Source of the DNA: Dermacoccus abyssi
GTDB taxonomy: Bacteria > Actinomycetota > Actinomycetes > Actinomycetales > Dermatophilaceae
DNA: 64,000 nucleotides
Reading direction: 5' to 3' (one strand)
Assembly: GCF_034541975.1 (NCBI RefSeq)
Contig: NZ_JAVYJM010000001.1
The position numbers and the translations under genes are program-made. Below the pieces are notes generated by a model. It ran no database searches, had not been told where the DNA came from, and saw nothing but the letters and a program-made list of their open reading frames with translations. This document shows, one piece after another, positions 1 to 8,376 of the stretch. Position 1 is the first letter of the stretch. Each line of letters opens with the position of its first letter.

Positions 1-944
1 CGCACGGGCAGAAGGACGAGTTCCTCGGCCGGGTAGCCCGTCTTGAGCTGACGGGTACGCAACGTCTCGGCGTCGAACTCGGCGCCGAACAGCATCGCGA
101 GGTTCGTGATCCACAGCCACAGCAGCACCATGATCGCCGTGGCGAGCTGGCCGTACTTGCCGTAGTTGCCCATGTTGGACACGTACCAGGCGAACGCCGC
201 GGAGCCGATGACCCACACGAAGAACGCCAGCACGGCGCCAGGGTTGAAGATGCCCTGCTTGAAGGGGCGTCGCACGTTCGGCGTGGCCCAGAACATGAGG
301 CCGATGATGAACATGACGATGAGGACGACGAAGGGCCACTTCGCGATGTCCCAGACCATGACGGCGGTGTCGCCGAGTCCGATCAGCGACCCCACTTCCT
401 TGGCCACCGGGCCGGTCATGACGAGCGCCATCGCGGCGATGACGAGCAGGATGACCTGGATGATCGTCACGAGGTACAGCCACGGGCGCAGCTTGAAGAC
501 GGGACGACCTTCCGCGACGTCGTAGATGCGGTTCTGCATGCGGGCGAAGGCCCCTACGTATCCGGAGGCCGACCAGAGCGAGAGCAGGATGCCGAAGAAG
601 AACGCGAAGCCGGCGCCACCACTCGTCTGCAGGCCGTCGATGAAGTTGCGGATGCCGCCGAGTTCGCTCTCCTCCGTGCCGGCGATGGCGGCAATCGACG
701 TGACGACGCTGTTCGTCGTCTCCTTGCCGTCGCCGAACAGCCCGAGCAGCGAGACGCCGGCGATCATCGCGGGCACCATGGCCTGGATGGAGTAGTAGGT
801 GAGCGCGGCGGCGAGGTCGGTGCACTGATCCTGCGAGAACTTCGCCAGGGTGCGCTTGAAGGCCACCTTGTAGTCGGGCTTGGCGTCGAGCACGGGCGGT
901 TCGCCGTACGGACGCTCGACCCCGGTGTCAGGTAGGTCGGTCAT
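1..944 (-). CDS. YihY/BrkB family inner-membrane protein (C-terminus beyond window)
   Basis: Reading the minus strand from an ATG at 944 gives an open frame of 314 residues that runs off the left edge, so the C-terminus is missing. It starts MTDLPDTGVERPYGEP, followed by a motif typical of the YihY/BrkB family (DLAAALTYYSIQAMVPAMIA) and several hydrophobic segments, ending in a charged stretch at the edge. Family members are polytopic membrane proteins of unknown function, once misnamed ribonuclease BN. The gene diverges from the two tRNA-Lys genes. Family assignment is from the visible motif and topology; function is unknown. Confidence 0.85.
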   Translation of the reverse strand, partial: MTDLPDTGVERPYGEPPVLDAKPDYKVAFKRTLAKFSQDQCTDLAAALTYYSIQAMVPAMIAGVSLLGLFGDGKETTNSVVTSIAAIAGTEESELGGIRNFIDGLQTSGGAGFAFFFGILLSLWSASGYVGAFARMQNRIYDVAEGRPVFKLRPWLYLVTIIQVILLVIAAMALVMTGPVAKEVGSLIGLGDTAVMVWDIAKWPFVVLIVMFIIGLMFWATPNVRRPFKQGIFNPGAVLAFFVWVIGSAAFAWYVSNMGNYGKYGQLATAIMVLLWLWITNLAMLFGAEFDAETLRTRQLKTGYPAEELVLLPV

Positions 945-1113
945 GTCGTTCGTCTCCGAGATCTCGATGATCGAAAAGGTTCTCGCCAGAATCTATCGTC
1001 CCGACGCCACCTGTGCAGTGCGCCCGTAGAGGTGAAGACCCCCGATGACCCGCGGCGCCCACCCCTCGGGAGGTGGGGTCGAACCGGCCCACGCCCCCTC
1101 TGCGGCAACCGAT

Positions 1114-1142
1114 TTGGCCACCAGACGGCCCTGAGGTAAGGT
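1114..1142 (+). promoter_or_regulatory. Probable promoter of first tRNA-Lys gene
   Basis: TTGGCC at 1114-1119 and TAAGGT at 1137-1142 are separated by 17 bp and end 13 bp before the mature tRNA 5' end, a good fit to a sigma-70-type promoter for a stable RNA gene. Confidence 0.5.
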
Positions 1143-1155
1143 TTCTCCTCGTTGC

Positions 1156-1228
<73 letters not shown>

Positions 1229-1235
1229 CCGAAGG

Positions 1236-1261
1236 AAGGCCCACCGGCAACGGTGGGCCTT
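1236..1261 (+). terminator. Rho-independent-type terminator after tRNA-Lys copy 1
   Basis: An 11-bp perfect stem (AAGGCCCACCG/CGGTGGGCCTT) closed by a GCAA tetraloop, followed by a weak T-rich tail (TTCGCTTT). Confidence 0.8.
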
Positions 1262-1408
1262 TCGCTTTGCCCGGCGAACCTCCACGTCGAATCGCCCGCC
1301 GGGAGGGCACGGCGTGCGTCGAGACCCGGCGTCAGCACGCCGTGGATCGCCGCCATTGCGGGGATTTCACGTTTCATCGTGCGTTCAGGTAATGTTTCAC
1401 CTCGTTGC

Positions 1409-1481
<73 letters not shown>

Positions 1482-1487
1482 CCGAAG

Positions 1488-1515
1488 AAAGGCCCACCGG
1501 CAACGGTGGGCCTTT
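1488..1515 (+). terminator. Rho-independent-type terminator after tRNA-Lys copy 2
   Basis: A 12-bp stem (AAAGGCCCACCG/CGGTGGGCCTTT) with a GCAA loop and a TTTTGCTTT tail; near copy of the terminator at 1236-1261. Confidence 0.82.
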
Positions 1516-1543
1516 TGCTTTGCCCTCAGGCGGCCCCTGAGCG

Positions 1544-1597
1544 CGCATGACGAAGGCCCGGTCTTCCCACGTGGGAAGACCGGGCCTTCGTCATGCG
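1544..1597. terminator. 54-nt perfect palindrome, probable bidirectional terminator
   Basis: Positions 1544-1570 are the exact reverse complement of 1571-1597, centred on CCCAC|GTGGG with no spacer. It sits just beyond the 3' end of the minus-strand DUF3618 gene (stop at 1605) and after the tRNA-Lys terminator on the plus strand, where a shared transcription stop is expected. It lacks a long T-run, which is common for high-G+C actinobacterial terminators. Confidence 0.7.
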
Positions 1598-1604
1598 ATA
1601 CGAA

Positions 1605-1865
1605 TCAGGAACGCAGACGCTTCGCGAGGCCGACGAGAAGCATGAACGCGCCGACGCCACCGAGACCCATCGCGACGCGGTCCTGACGCAGGTCGCCGTC
1701 GGCGGTGCGCGTAGCGTCCGTCAGAGCGAGACGAGCGCTCTCCGTCTGACGCTTCGCGATCTCCTTGGGCTGGGCGCGGAAGGCCAGCTCGTCGATCGTG
1801 CCGGCGAGACGCGAACGCGACGCGGCCAGCTCGGCCTCGATCTGCTTGGCGGTCTTGGGTGCCAT
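1605..1865 (-). CDS. DUF3618 domain-containing small membrane protein
   Basis: The product is 86 aa. The N-terminal two thirds are a charged helix (KTAKQIEAELAASRSRLAGT and on) matching the DUF3618 pattern in which ELAASRxRLAxTIDEL is conserved. The C-terminus has one predicted transmembrane segment (MGLGGVGAFMLLVGLAKRLR). Such proteins are widespread in Actinobacteria, often beside phage-shock or cell-envelope genes, and have no established function. It converges on the tRNA-Lys genes across a palindromic terminator and diverges from bcp, with an 87-bp intergenic region. Confidence 0.85.
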   Translation of the reverse strand: MAPKTAKQIEAELAASRSRLAGTIDELAFRAQPKEIAKRQTESARLALTDATRTADGDLRQDRVAMGLGGVGAFMLLVGLAKRLRS

Positions 1866-1952
1866 GGTGTGGATCTCCTTGCCACGTGCGGAAAACTAGG
1901 CTCTTGACCCACAGGTTAACGCACCGCGGCATCTTCACCGGAAGGACTTCCC

Positions 1953-2423
1953 ATGACCCGCCTCGAGACCGGCACCCCTGCACCGTCGTTCACGCTCACG
2001 AGTGACAAGGGTGCAACCGTCAGCCTCGGCGACTTCTCCGGTCGCAAGCTCATCATCTTCTTCTACCCGGCCGCCATGACGCCGGGGTGCACGAAGGAAG
2101 CCTGCGACTTCCGTGACTCTCTCGAGCCGCTGCGCGCTGCTGGCTACGACATCGTCGGGATCAGCCCCGACTCCCCCGCCAAGCTGGCCCAGTTCGTGAC
2201 GAAGGAATCGCTCACGTACCCGCTGCTCTCCGACGAGTCGAAGGAGACACTCGAGGCGTACGGCGCCTACGGCGAGAAGAAGCTGTACGGCAAGACCGTC
2301 GTCGGCGTCATCCGCTCGACGTTCGTCGTCGACGAGGAGGGCAACATCGAGGTGGCTCGGTACAACGTCAAAGCAACGGGTCACGTCGCCTCGTTGAAGA
2401 AGGCTCTCGGCCTCTCCGAGTGA
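1953..2423 (+). CDS. bcp: Thioredoxin-dependent peroxiredoxin, Bcp/PrxQ type
   Basis: This 156-aa cytosolic peroxiredoxin should reduce H2O2 and organic hydroperoxides using thioredoxin. The peroxidatic cysteine is Cys46 in TPGCTKEACDF, with Cys51 five residues later as the resolving cysteine, the standard PrxQ arrangement. The preceding FFYPAAMTPGC motif (usually FFYPKA.TPGC) and overall length fit the family. An AGGA-like Shine-Dalgarno (GAAGGACTTCCC) precedes the ATG. The gene diverges from the DUF3618 gene and is followed by a hairpin terminator and tRNA-Leu. Confidence 0.95.
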   Translation: MTRLETGTPAPSFTLTSDKGATVSLGDFSGRKLIIFFYPAAMTPGCTKEACDFRDSLEPLRAAGYDIVGISPDSPAKLAQFVTKESLTYPLLSDESKETLEAYGAYGEKKLYGKTVVGVIRSTFVVDEEGNIEVARYNVKATGHVASLKKALGLSE

Positions 2424-2432
2424 GATGACCAA

Positions 2433-2470
2433 CGAGCGGTGGCGGCCCCGGCGACGGTCACCACCGCTCG
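2433..2470 (+). terminator. Hairpin terminator after bcp
   Basis: CGAGCGGTGG (2433-2442) pairs with CCACCGCTCG (2461-2470), a 10-bp stem with an 18-nt GC-rich loop. It lies between the bcp stop and the -10 (TACACT, 2473-2478) of the tRNA-Leu gene. Confidence 0.55.
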
Positions 2471-2488
2471 CGTACACTCGTGCGCGCT

Positions 2489-2570
2489 GCGCCTGTGGCG
2501 GAATTGGCAGACGCGCCAGATTTAGGTTCTGGTGTCTTAGGACGTGGGAGTTCAAGTCTCCCCAGGCGCA
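2489..2570 (+). tRNA. tRNA-Leu (anticodon TAG)
   Basis: Acceptor GCGCCTG pairs with CAGGCGC; the anticodon stem CCAGA/TCTGG encloses loop TTTAGGT (anticodon TAG). A long variable arm (GTGTCTTAGGAC region) and 82-nt length identify a class II leucine tRNA. The discriminator is A at 2570 and CCA is not encoded. Confidence 0.95.
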
Positions 2571-2744
2571 CTCCCCAGCCCGTGCGAGGGCAGCGTTGCC
2601 GCGCCCACACGTGGCTCGGCAGAATCGAGATCGCACCGAGACCGAACATCCATGGAACCTCCGCGATGTCGGCCCTAAGGTGAATCACCGGCCCGTGCTC
2701 GAGTCCGGCACGCGCGGGCGTCACCCGCAGTCGAGGGAGACGAC

Positions 2745-3686
2745 GTGCGCCGTTCGCTCACCGCCTTCGCCACCACGTTCGCCTGTGTGGGCCTCGTGAC
2801 CGGGTGCTCGGACGCCCAGGTCTTCAGTGCCTCGTCGACGAGCCGCATGGTCAAGCCGACCGCTACCGAAGACGTCTCCGTCGACGGCATGGATCCCACC
2901 GGCGAAGAGCCGAGTGTGGAGGACACCGACCACTCGATCGAGTGGACCGACATCCCTGGCGAAATCTGGGTGCGCGAGGCCGACTACTCCGGAGGGCAGT
3001 ATTCCTTGACCGTCCTGTCGATGCCGGGCACTGAATTCGCCATCGCCGACACCTGGTCCGACGACGGCAACACCCTGGTGATTTATCCGTGCGCGGTGCA
3101 ACGTCGAGTTCGCCTCTCGGCGAAGGTGCCCGGTGCAATTGCAGGGGTGAACACCCGATACAGCGTCACCTGTCACACCGACGCCGCACTTCGAGCCCCC
3201 TCCCTCGCAGGGTCGTGGACGCGGAGCGAAACGTCGGGCGGCGGCAGCGAAGCAGTGTTCGCTCTGGGTGGCCCCTCCGCGCAAGGGCGACCCCCGACCA
3301 CGGAAACCGCACAAACCATCACCGACGTGACGATGCCGCCCACCGTCGTCTCCACCTCGCGGACCGCGAAGACACTCGTCGTTCGTGCCTGGACTCCTGC
3401 CGGTGCAAACCCTGAGCGTCGACCCGGCGCAGCCCGAGGCGAGCGCGCCTCAGGAGGGACCTGCACGTCGAAACGCCTCGGACCTTCCCGAAAGCGCGCC
3501 GGGGCTCAGGAGAACCTCTACGAGATCGAGTGCTCCGCCGGGTACACACGCCTCGACCTCACCCTGACGGCGATGAGAACCAGGGCCAAGGTCGGGGAGC
3601 CTGCGAGCTACGAAGCCGCCCAGGTATCGCTGCCACCCGCCAAGGAAGGGAAGTCGACCGCTTCCTCGACGGCGTCGACGCGATAG
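2745..3686 (+). CDS. Hypothetical lipoprotein, paralogue of the next gene
   Basis: The 313-aa product starts at GTG behind GAGGGAGACGAC, a good Shine-Dalgarno. Residues 1-21 form a lipoprotein signal (hydrophobic core then LVTGC lipobox), so it should be anchored on the outer face of the membrane. No known domain is recognised. It shares a pattern with the following gene: an SxTxRMV stretch after the lipobox, an IWVR/LWVR block, Cys-spaced repeats and TLVVRA. Between about residues 225 and 242 the reading frame is Arg/Gly/Ala-rich and aligns poorly with its paralogue, while frame +1 there reads more like the paralogue (QTLSV), so two compensating indels are possible. Function unknown. Confidence 0.7.
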   Translation: MRRSLTAFATTFACVGLVTGCSDAQVFSASSTSRMVKPTATEDVSVDGMDPTGEEPSVEDTDHSIEWTDIPGEIWVREADYSGGQYSLTVLSMPGTEFAIADTWSDDGNTLVIYPCAVQRRVRLSAKVPGAIAGVNTRYSVTCHTDAALRAPSLAGSWTRSETSGGGSEAVFALGGPSAQGRPPTTETAQTITDVTMPPTVVSTSRTAKTLVVRAWTPAGANPERRPGAARGERASGGTCTSKRLGPSRKRAGAQENLYEIECSAGYTRLDLTLTAMRTRAKVGEPASYEAAQVSLPPAKEGKSTASSTASTR

Positions 3687-3820
3687 GCCGGTCGTCGCGG
3701 GTGGACGGGCGCCGTCCCTGACAGGACCTTCCGAACGTGCCTACGCTGAGCGCATCGAGGCACCACGGTCACGCTCGAACCGTCGGCCCCTCGGGTGACA
3801 CTTCGGCAGACGGGGCGCGT

Positions 3821-4727
3821 ATGACGTGGTCAGGGCACACGAAGCGCACGTTCCCGCGCACGGGAGTCTTCCTCGCCGCACTTGTCGGGCTCGTCGGCCT
3901 CGTGCCCCTTGTGGGCTGCACCTCTGCACCGAGCTTCCCCCGTTCGTCATCCAGCACCACTCGCATGGTCGTCCCGAGCGAGGTACCGCGGTTGGACGAG
4001 GGCTTCCTCGAGCGCCCCCGTCGCCGAACCGCGGACTCGCGCCGATCGTCGCACCGAATTGTGGGTGCGGAGCGTGCACCTCACATCACGCGGCCGCGCC
4101 CACACGGTCACCGTCGCATCCGCTGCGAACGGATCGTTCTCCCTCACGGACGGGCGGCCGACGACAGCGACCACTCCCTTCGACCCGCCGGGGCGACCAT
4201 CCTGCCGGATCATGAGCGAACGTCCTCTCGCGGCTCCTGTCCGGGGTGCCGCCTCGACGACCGACACCCTCTACGTCCTGCACTGTGCCGGTGGCGCGAT
4301 GAACCTGCCCATCCTCACCGGAACGTGGAGCGGTGGAGGCTCCACGCATCAGACTCAGGCGGTCGTCGGAATCGGTGGCCCTGGGGCACAGGGACAGCCC
4401 ACGCCCGCAGCAGGACCCGATTCGACCACCCGCCCGACGATCGAAGTTGTCACGGCCACGCACCAAGGCAACCGCGCCACACTCGTCGTGCGAGCCACGG
4501 AGGGATCGGTGCTCACACTCTCGAGCTACGCGACGCGCTGCACGACGCGCCTTTCTGGCCCGGCTCAGAAGGCTCCGGGGTCCGACATCCGCACCCTGCA
4601 GTACCGAATGGACTGCATGAAGGTCACCGGACTGGCCAACGCCCAGGTGATGGCCACACGGACCACCGGCGTACCCGGCGCCGAGCCCCGTGTCGACGCC
4701 GCCTTCGCGCCCGTTCCGAACCGGTGA
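3821..4727 (+). pseudogene. Frameshifted paralogous lipoprotein gene
   Basis: The N-terminus (MTWSGHTKRTFPRTGVFLAA, then an LVGC lipobox and SSSSTTRMVVP) is in one frame from the ATG at 3821, but the rest, from about APVAEPRTRADRRTELWVRS to the stop at 4727, is in the frame one base later. Both halves align with the upstream lipoprotein, so they belong to one gene. Dropping one C from the five-C run at 4015-4019 joins them as LERPVAEPRTRADRR. Either the gene is inactivated, phase-variable through the C run, or the base call is wrong. It ends 6 bp from the converging rdgB gene. No strong Shine-Dalgarno is seen. Function unknown. Confidence 0.75.
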
Positions 4728-4733
4728 CGGCCG

Positions 4734-5342
4734 TCAGCCCAGCGCTGCCACTGCCGGAAGGATGGAACGGAACGCCACGCCGCGGTGACTGATGGCCGCC
4801 TTCTCCTCGGGGCTGTGCTCGGCCATGGTCCGCCCGCTGGGCAACTCGAAGATCGGGTCGTACCCGAAACCGCCCTCACCGCGACGATCACGCGTGAGGC
4901 GTCCCTCGACGGCGCCGTCGGCCACCTGCGTCGCCTGACCGGGCACAGCGAGCGCAACGACGCAGTGGAAGCGCGCGGTCAGCCTCTCGAGGGGCACGTC
5001 GCCGGTCTGTGCGAGCAGGAGCTCCAGGTTCGCTTCGTCGTCGCCGTGGCGTCCGGCCCAGCGCGCCGAGAACACCCCGGGTGAGCCGCCGAGCACATCG
5101 ACGGAGAGCCCGGAGTCATCGGCGAGCGCCGGCAGCCCCGTGGCTCGACTGACGTCGTCGGCCTTGAGACGAGCGTTCTCCTCGAAGGTGACGCCGCTCT
5201 CCACGGTGTCCACGAGATCCGGAAACTCACTCACGCCGACGACGTCGATGGCCAGGCGGGCGTCGTCGAGCAGGTGCTGGAACTCGGCGATCTTGCCGAC
5301 GTTGCGCGTCGCGAGAACGATGCGCGTGCGCTCCCCCGTCAC
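4734..5342 (-). CDS. rdgB: Non-canonical purine NTP pyrophosphatase (RdgB/HAM1)
   Basis: This 202-aa enzyme hydrolyses ITP, dITP and XTP to the monophosphates, keeping deaminated purines out of nucleic acids. Visible family motifs are LATRNVGKIAEF at the N-terminus (SxTxNxxK-type substrate binding), the FEENARLKA block, ADDSGL(S)VD, FGYDPIF and the C-terminal SHRGVAFR. Its ATG overlaps the stop of rph (ATGA), so the two are translationally coupled; the rph-rdgB pair is conserved across Actinobacteria. Confidence 0.96.
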   Translation of the reverse strand: MTGERTRIVLATRNVGKIAEFQHLLDDARLAIDVVGVSEFPDLVDTVESGVTFEENARLKADDVSRATGLPALADDSGLSVDVLGGSPGVFSARWAGRHGDDEANLELLLAQTGDVPLERLTARFHCVVALAVPGQATQVADGAVEGRLTRDRRGEGGFGYDPIFELPSGRTMAEHSPEEKAAISHRGVAFRSILPAVAALG

Positions 5343-6100
5343 TGGATGCGCTCCCGCGCGTCGGCCTCGAGGGCTTCGCTCTGCTTCTGTGTGAGCGTCG
5401 TGATGCCACCCGCCGCGAGGTCGAGGAGCGCGTTCAGCTCGTCACGGCTGAACGGTGCGCCCTCGGCAGTTCCCTGCACCTCGACGATGCCGCCCGAACC
5501 CGTCATGACGACGTTCATGTCCGTCTCGGCCGTCGAGTCCTCTGGGTAGTCGAGGTCGAGGACGGGGCGCCCTTCGACGATGCCGACGCTGATGGCCGCG
5601 ACCGAGTCGGTGAGCGGCTTCGCGGAGCTCTTGATGAGACCGCGCTCCTGCGCGTCCCGAATGGCGTCCGCGAGCGCCACGTAAGCACCCGTGATCGACG
5701 CGGTACGGGTACCGCCGTCCGCCTGGAGCACGTCGCAGTCGATGACGATGGTGTTCTCGCCCAGGGCCTTCGTGTCGATGACGGCGCGCAGGCTTCTGCC
5801 GATGAGGCGCGAGATCTCGTGCGTGCGCCCGCCGACCTTGCCCTTGCGGGCCTCACGGTCGCTGCGCGTGTTCGTCGAGCGCGGCAGCATCTCGTACTCA
5901 CTCGTCACCCAGCCGGTGCCCTGGCCCTTGAGCCAGCGCGGCACGCCCTCGGTGAACGAGGCGGCGCACAGCACGCGCGTGCGACCGAACTCGACGAGGC
6001 AGCTGCCTTCGGCGTGGTCGAGCCAGTTGCGGGTGATGCGCACCTCGCGCAGCTGGTCGGGGGTACGTCCGTCGTGGCGGGGTGAGCTGGCGTCAGTCAT
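5339..6100 (-). CDS. rph: Ribonuclease PH
   Basis: RNase PH is a phosphorolytic 3'-5' exonuclease that trims tRNA 3' ends. The protein (253 aa from the ATG at 6100) has the family start REVRITRNWLDHAEGSCLVE, the RSDREARKGKVGGRTHEISR block and the DCDVLQADGGTRTASITGAY signature. A GTG nine bases upstream (6109) is possible, but the ATG is preceded by TAGGGT and 7 nt, the pattern of a leaderless start. The gene overlaps rdgB by 4 nt. Confidence 0.95.
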   Translation of the reverse strand: MTDASSPRHDGRTPDQLREVRITRNWLDHAEGSCLVEFGRTRVLCAASFTEGVPRWLKGQGTGWVTSEYEMLPRSTNTRSDREARKGKVGGRTHEISRLIGRSLRAVIDTKALGENTIVIDCDVLQADGGTRTASITGAYVALADAIRDAQERGLIKSSAKPLTDSVAAISVGIVEGRPVLDLDYPEDSTAETDMNVVMTGSGGIVEVQGTAEGAPFSRDELNALLDLAAGGITTLTQKQSEALEADARERIQ

Positions 6101-6158
6101 GGGCACCACCCTATCGAGAGGACGCGAAGCTGCCGACGCCCTCGACGGGCGGACGGGG

Positions 6159-7190
6159 TCAGACGAAGCTCTGCCGGATCTCGTGACGCGGGCCGTCCAT
6201 AGTCACGCGGGCGAGTGCTCCGTTGACGAGGACGTTCCCGGGCGGCACGTGGCCGAAGTCGACGTCACGCACGACGGGAACGTCCAGCTGTCCCAGGGCG
6301 TCCTCCACGGCGTCGTCCTGGGTGAAGTCGCCACTCGTCTTCGCTCCCGTTCGGCCGAGCAGCACGGCACGAGCGCCGTCGAACCAGCCCGCCAGCCGCA
6401 GGCCGTGCAGCATGCGTGCCGCGTCGAGAGCGGGGGCCTCGCAGTTCTCGAGGTAGACGATCGTGCCTTCCGGGCACCGCTCGGCGAACCGTGGCACGTC
6501 GCCGAACGGCGAGCCGGCCAGGTGACACACGACGTCGAGGCACCCGCCGATGAGCCTTCCCGTGACGTCGAGGCTTCCGCCGTCATAGCGCCAGCTCGCG
6601 GGTTCGCTCAGATCGACGCGGGTGACGGCGGGCAGCCTCGACCAGTCGTCCCAACCACCGCGACGGCGCACACCCGGGTCCTGCTGCACGAACTCCTCGC
6701 CGCGCTCGCGTGCGACGACATCGAGCCAGTGCGCCGTTCCGCGCGGCAGGTCGTAGGGCGTGTCCATGAGGTTCTGGCCGTGGAGGGTCGCCACGCCCGA
6801 ACGGAGCGTCAGCGGCAGGAGAAGCGTCGAGATGTCGCTCCACCCGACCACCCAGGTGGGGTCGGCTGCGAGCGCGTCGGCGTCGAGCAGATCGACGATG
6901 TCGATGGCTGTTTCCCCACCCCACGGAGGCACGACGGCGCGCACCGACGGATCGCGCACGAAGGCGTTGAACTCGTCCGCGCGATCCTGCGCGGACGCAC
7001 TCACGACGCCCTCGCCGCGCAGACACTCCCCTTCGACGACACGGTAGCCACGGTCACGAAGCCACCCGATGACGAAGTCGAGGCGCCCCTCGTGTTCGGG
7101 GCGCACGGGCGCGGACGATGCCGTCACCGCGATCGTGTCGCCGGGACGCAGGGGCCGCGGATAGGTGATGCCGGAAGGGGAACCGTTCAT
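6159..7190 (-). CDS. S66 family peptidase (LD-carboxypeptidase/MccF-like)
   Basis: The 343-aa protein matches peptidase family S66, which includes cytosolic LD-carboxypeptidase of peptidoglycan recycling and MccF, which cleaves microcin C. It begins PRPLRPGDTIAVTASSAPV; the nucleophile Ser is in VVGWSDIS and the C-terminal domain carries the acid/base Glu region (YLENCE) and an FGHVPPG His motif. The length is close to MccF-type members. No signal peptide, so cytosolic. It lies between rph and the gamma-glutamylcyclotransferase-like gene on the same strand. Substrate is not decidable from sequence alone. Confidence 0.85.
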   Translation of the reverse strand: MNGSPSGITYPRPLRPGDTIAVTASSAPVRPEHEGRLDFVIGWLRDRGYRVVEGECLRGEGVVSASAQDRADEFNAFVRDPSVRAVVPPWGGETAIDIVDLLDADALAADPTWVVGWSDISTLLLPLTLRSGVATLHGQNLMDTPYDLPRGTAHWLDVVARERGEEFVQQDPGVRRRGGWDDWSRLPAVTRVDLSEPASWRYDGGSLDVTGRLIGGCLDVVCHLAGSPFGDVPRFAERCPEGTIVYLENCEAPALDAARMLHGLRLAGWFDGARAVLLGRTGAKTSGDFTQDDAVEDALGQLDVPVVRDVDFGHVPPGNVLVNGALARVTMDGPRHEIRQSFV

Positions 7191-7243
7191 GCTTTCACCC
7201 TGTCAGAGGGGGCGGGCGCGGTCACCCCGACTTTCCGGTCGAC

Positions 7244-7606
7244 TCAGAGGCCGGACAACTCGTAAACGTACGCCTCGACAACGCGCTCCTCGGCGCGTAC
7301 CTCGACGACGACGCGGCGATACCCCGGCCCCTCGAAGTGATCGAGGCGCGGCCAGTGGCGCGGCAGCTCGGCCGACTCGAACAGGACACAGTTGACGTCG
7401 TCGGCGTCGTCGAGCGTCAGCCCCGGGTATCCGAACGCTGCGCCCCGGCCTGAGTCGACGCGCGTGCCGCGAACAACGGCGGGCGTCCATGTGCCGGGGA
7501 TATCCGCCATGACGTGCTCGTTCGGCTCGCCGGGCGCGAGCGTCCCGTAGACGACGAGGCGGTGTTCGACGTCGAGTTCCTCTGGCGTCGCGGACGAACT
7601 CGTCAT
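7244..7606 (-). CDS. Gamma-glutamylcyclotransferase-like (AIG2/YtfP fold) protein
   Basis: The product is 120 aa. The motif VVYGTLAPGEPN (usual YGSL/YGTLRxG substrate-binding loop) and FEGPGYRRVVVEV, with the conserved Glu, identify the GGCT-like fold. Family members act on gamma-glutamyl amines or peptides, but for short bacterial homologues the substrate is unknown. The start overlaps the stop of the upstream MBL hydrolase gene (4 nt), so it is in the murI operon. Confidence 0.85.
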   Translation of the reverse strand: MTSSSATPEELDVEHRLVVYGTLAPGEPNEHVMADIPGTWTPAVVRGTRVDSGRGAAFGYPGLTLDDADDVNCVLFESAELPRHWPRLDHFEGPGYRRVVVEVRAEERVVEAYVYELSGL

Positions 7607-8376
7607 GCGCGCAGCTCGTAGCGCTGGCCCGCGCGAGCGACCTCGACCTCGCCCGCCCAGACGGTCTTGGCGTCGCGCACACAGTCCTCCACGGGCGTCC
7701 AGGCCGGAATGTGCGTGAGCACGAGTCGCTTCGCTCCGGCGTCCTGGGCGGCCTTCGCAGCGCGTGACCCGGTGAGGTGGACGTCCTTGAGGTCGTCGTC
7801 GCGTCCGTCGACGAAGGCGGAGTCCGTGAGCACGAGGTCGGCGTCGCGCTCGAGGTCGACGAGGGCGTCACACGCGTCGGTGTCGCCGGTGTAGGCGAGC
7901 ACGGCTCCGTCGGCTTCGACGCGCAGGCCGTAGGCCTCGACGGGGTGGTTGACGAGGAACGGGGTGATGTTCAGCGGTCCGACCCAGAACGTGGCGCGGT
8001 CGGCGAGATCGACGAACTTGTACGCGCCCGAGAGGTCCTCGTACTTGTCCACCATGTAGGCGCGCGTGATGCGCTCCTCGGCGCCGGGCGGTGCGAACAC
8101 GGGCAGACGCGAGTCGAAGCGGCCGTGCGGGTCGTAGTTGCGCACGACGAAGTAACTACACAGATCGAGGCAGTGATCGGGGTGCAGATGGGAGATGACG
8201 ACGGCATCGATGTCATCGACCTCGCGGTAGTTCTGCAAGGCGCCGAGCGAACCGTTGCCGAAGTCGAGCAACACCGACCAGGTACGGCCCTCGCTCTCAG
8301 CCTCGACGAGGTAGCAGGACGCGGGGGAATCGGGGCCCGGGAACGAACCCGAGCAGCCGACGACGGTCAGCTTCAC
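7603..8376 (-). CDS. MBL-fold metallo-hydrolase, Rv1339-type phosphodiesterase candidate
   Basis: A 257-aa metallo-beta-lactamase-fold protein with the metal motif HLHPDHCLD (HxHxDH), a later GDTDACD aspartate and the C-terminal LTHIPAW histidine. I take the GTG at 8376 as start (VKLTVVGCSGSFPGP) because it overlaps the murI stop as GTGA and matches the family N-terminus; a longer open frame upstream lies inside murI. In Mycobacterium tuberculosis the gene between murI and rph (Rv1339) is reported as an atypical class II cAMP phosphodiesterase, and the gene order here is the same, so that role is a reasonable inference. Confidence 0.85.
   Translation of the reverse strand: MKLTVVGCSGSFPGPDSPASCYLVEAESEGRTWSVLLDFGNGSLGALQNYREVDDIDAVVISHLHPDHCLDLCSYFVVRNYDPHGRFDSRLPVFAPPGAEERITRAYMVDKYEDLSGAYKFVDLADRATFWVGPLNITPFLVNHPVEAYGLRVEADGAVLAYTGDTDACDALVDLERDADLVLTDSAFVDGRDDDLKDVHLTGSRAAKAAQDAGAKRLVLTHIPAWTPVEDCVRDAKTVWAGEVEVARAGQRYELRA

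Noticed and set aside
2745..3686. Calling the first lipoprotein gene a frameshifted pseudogene
   Set aside because: A local frame +1 match to its paralogue around 3410-3455 is suggestive, but the frame is open and resumes the same reading; evidence is too weak.
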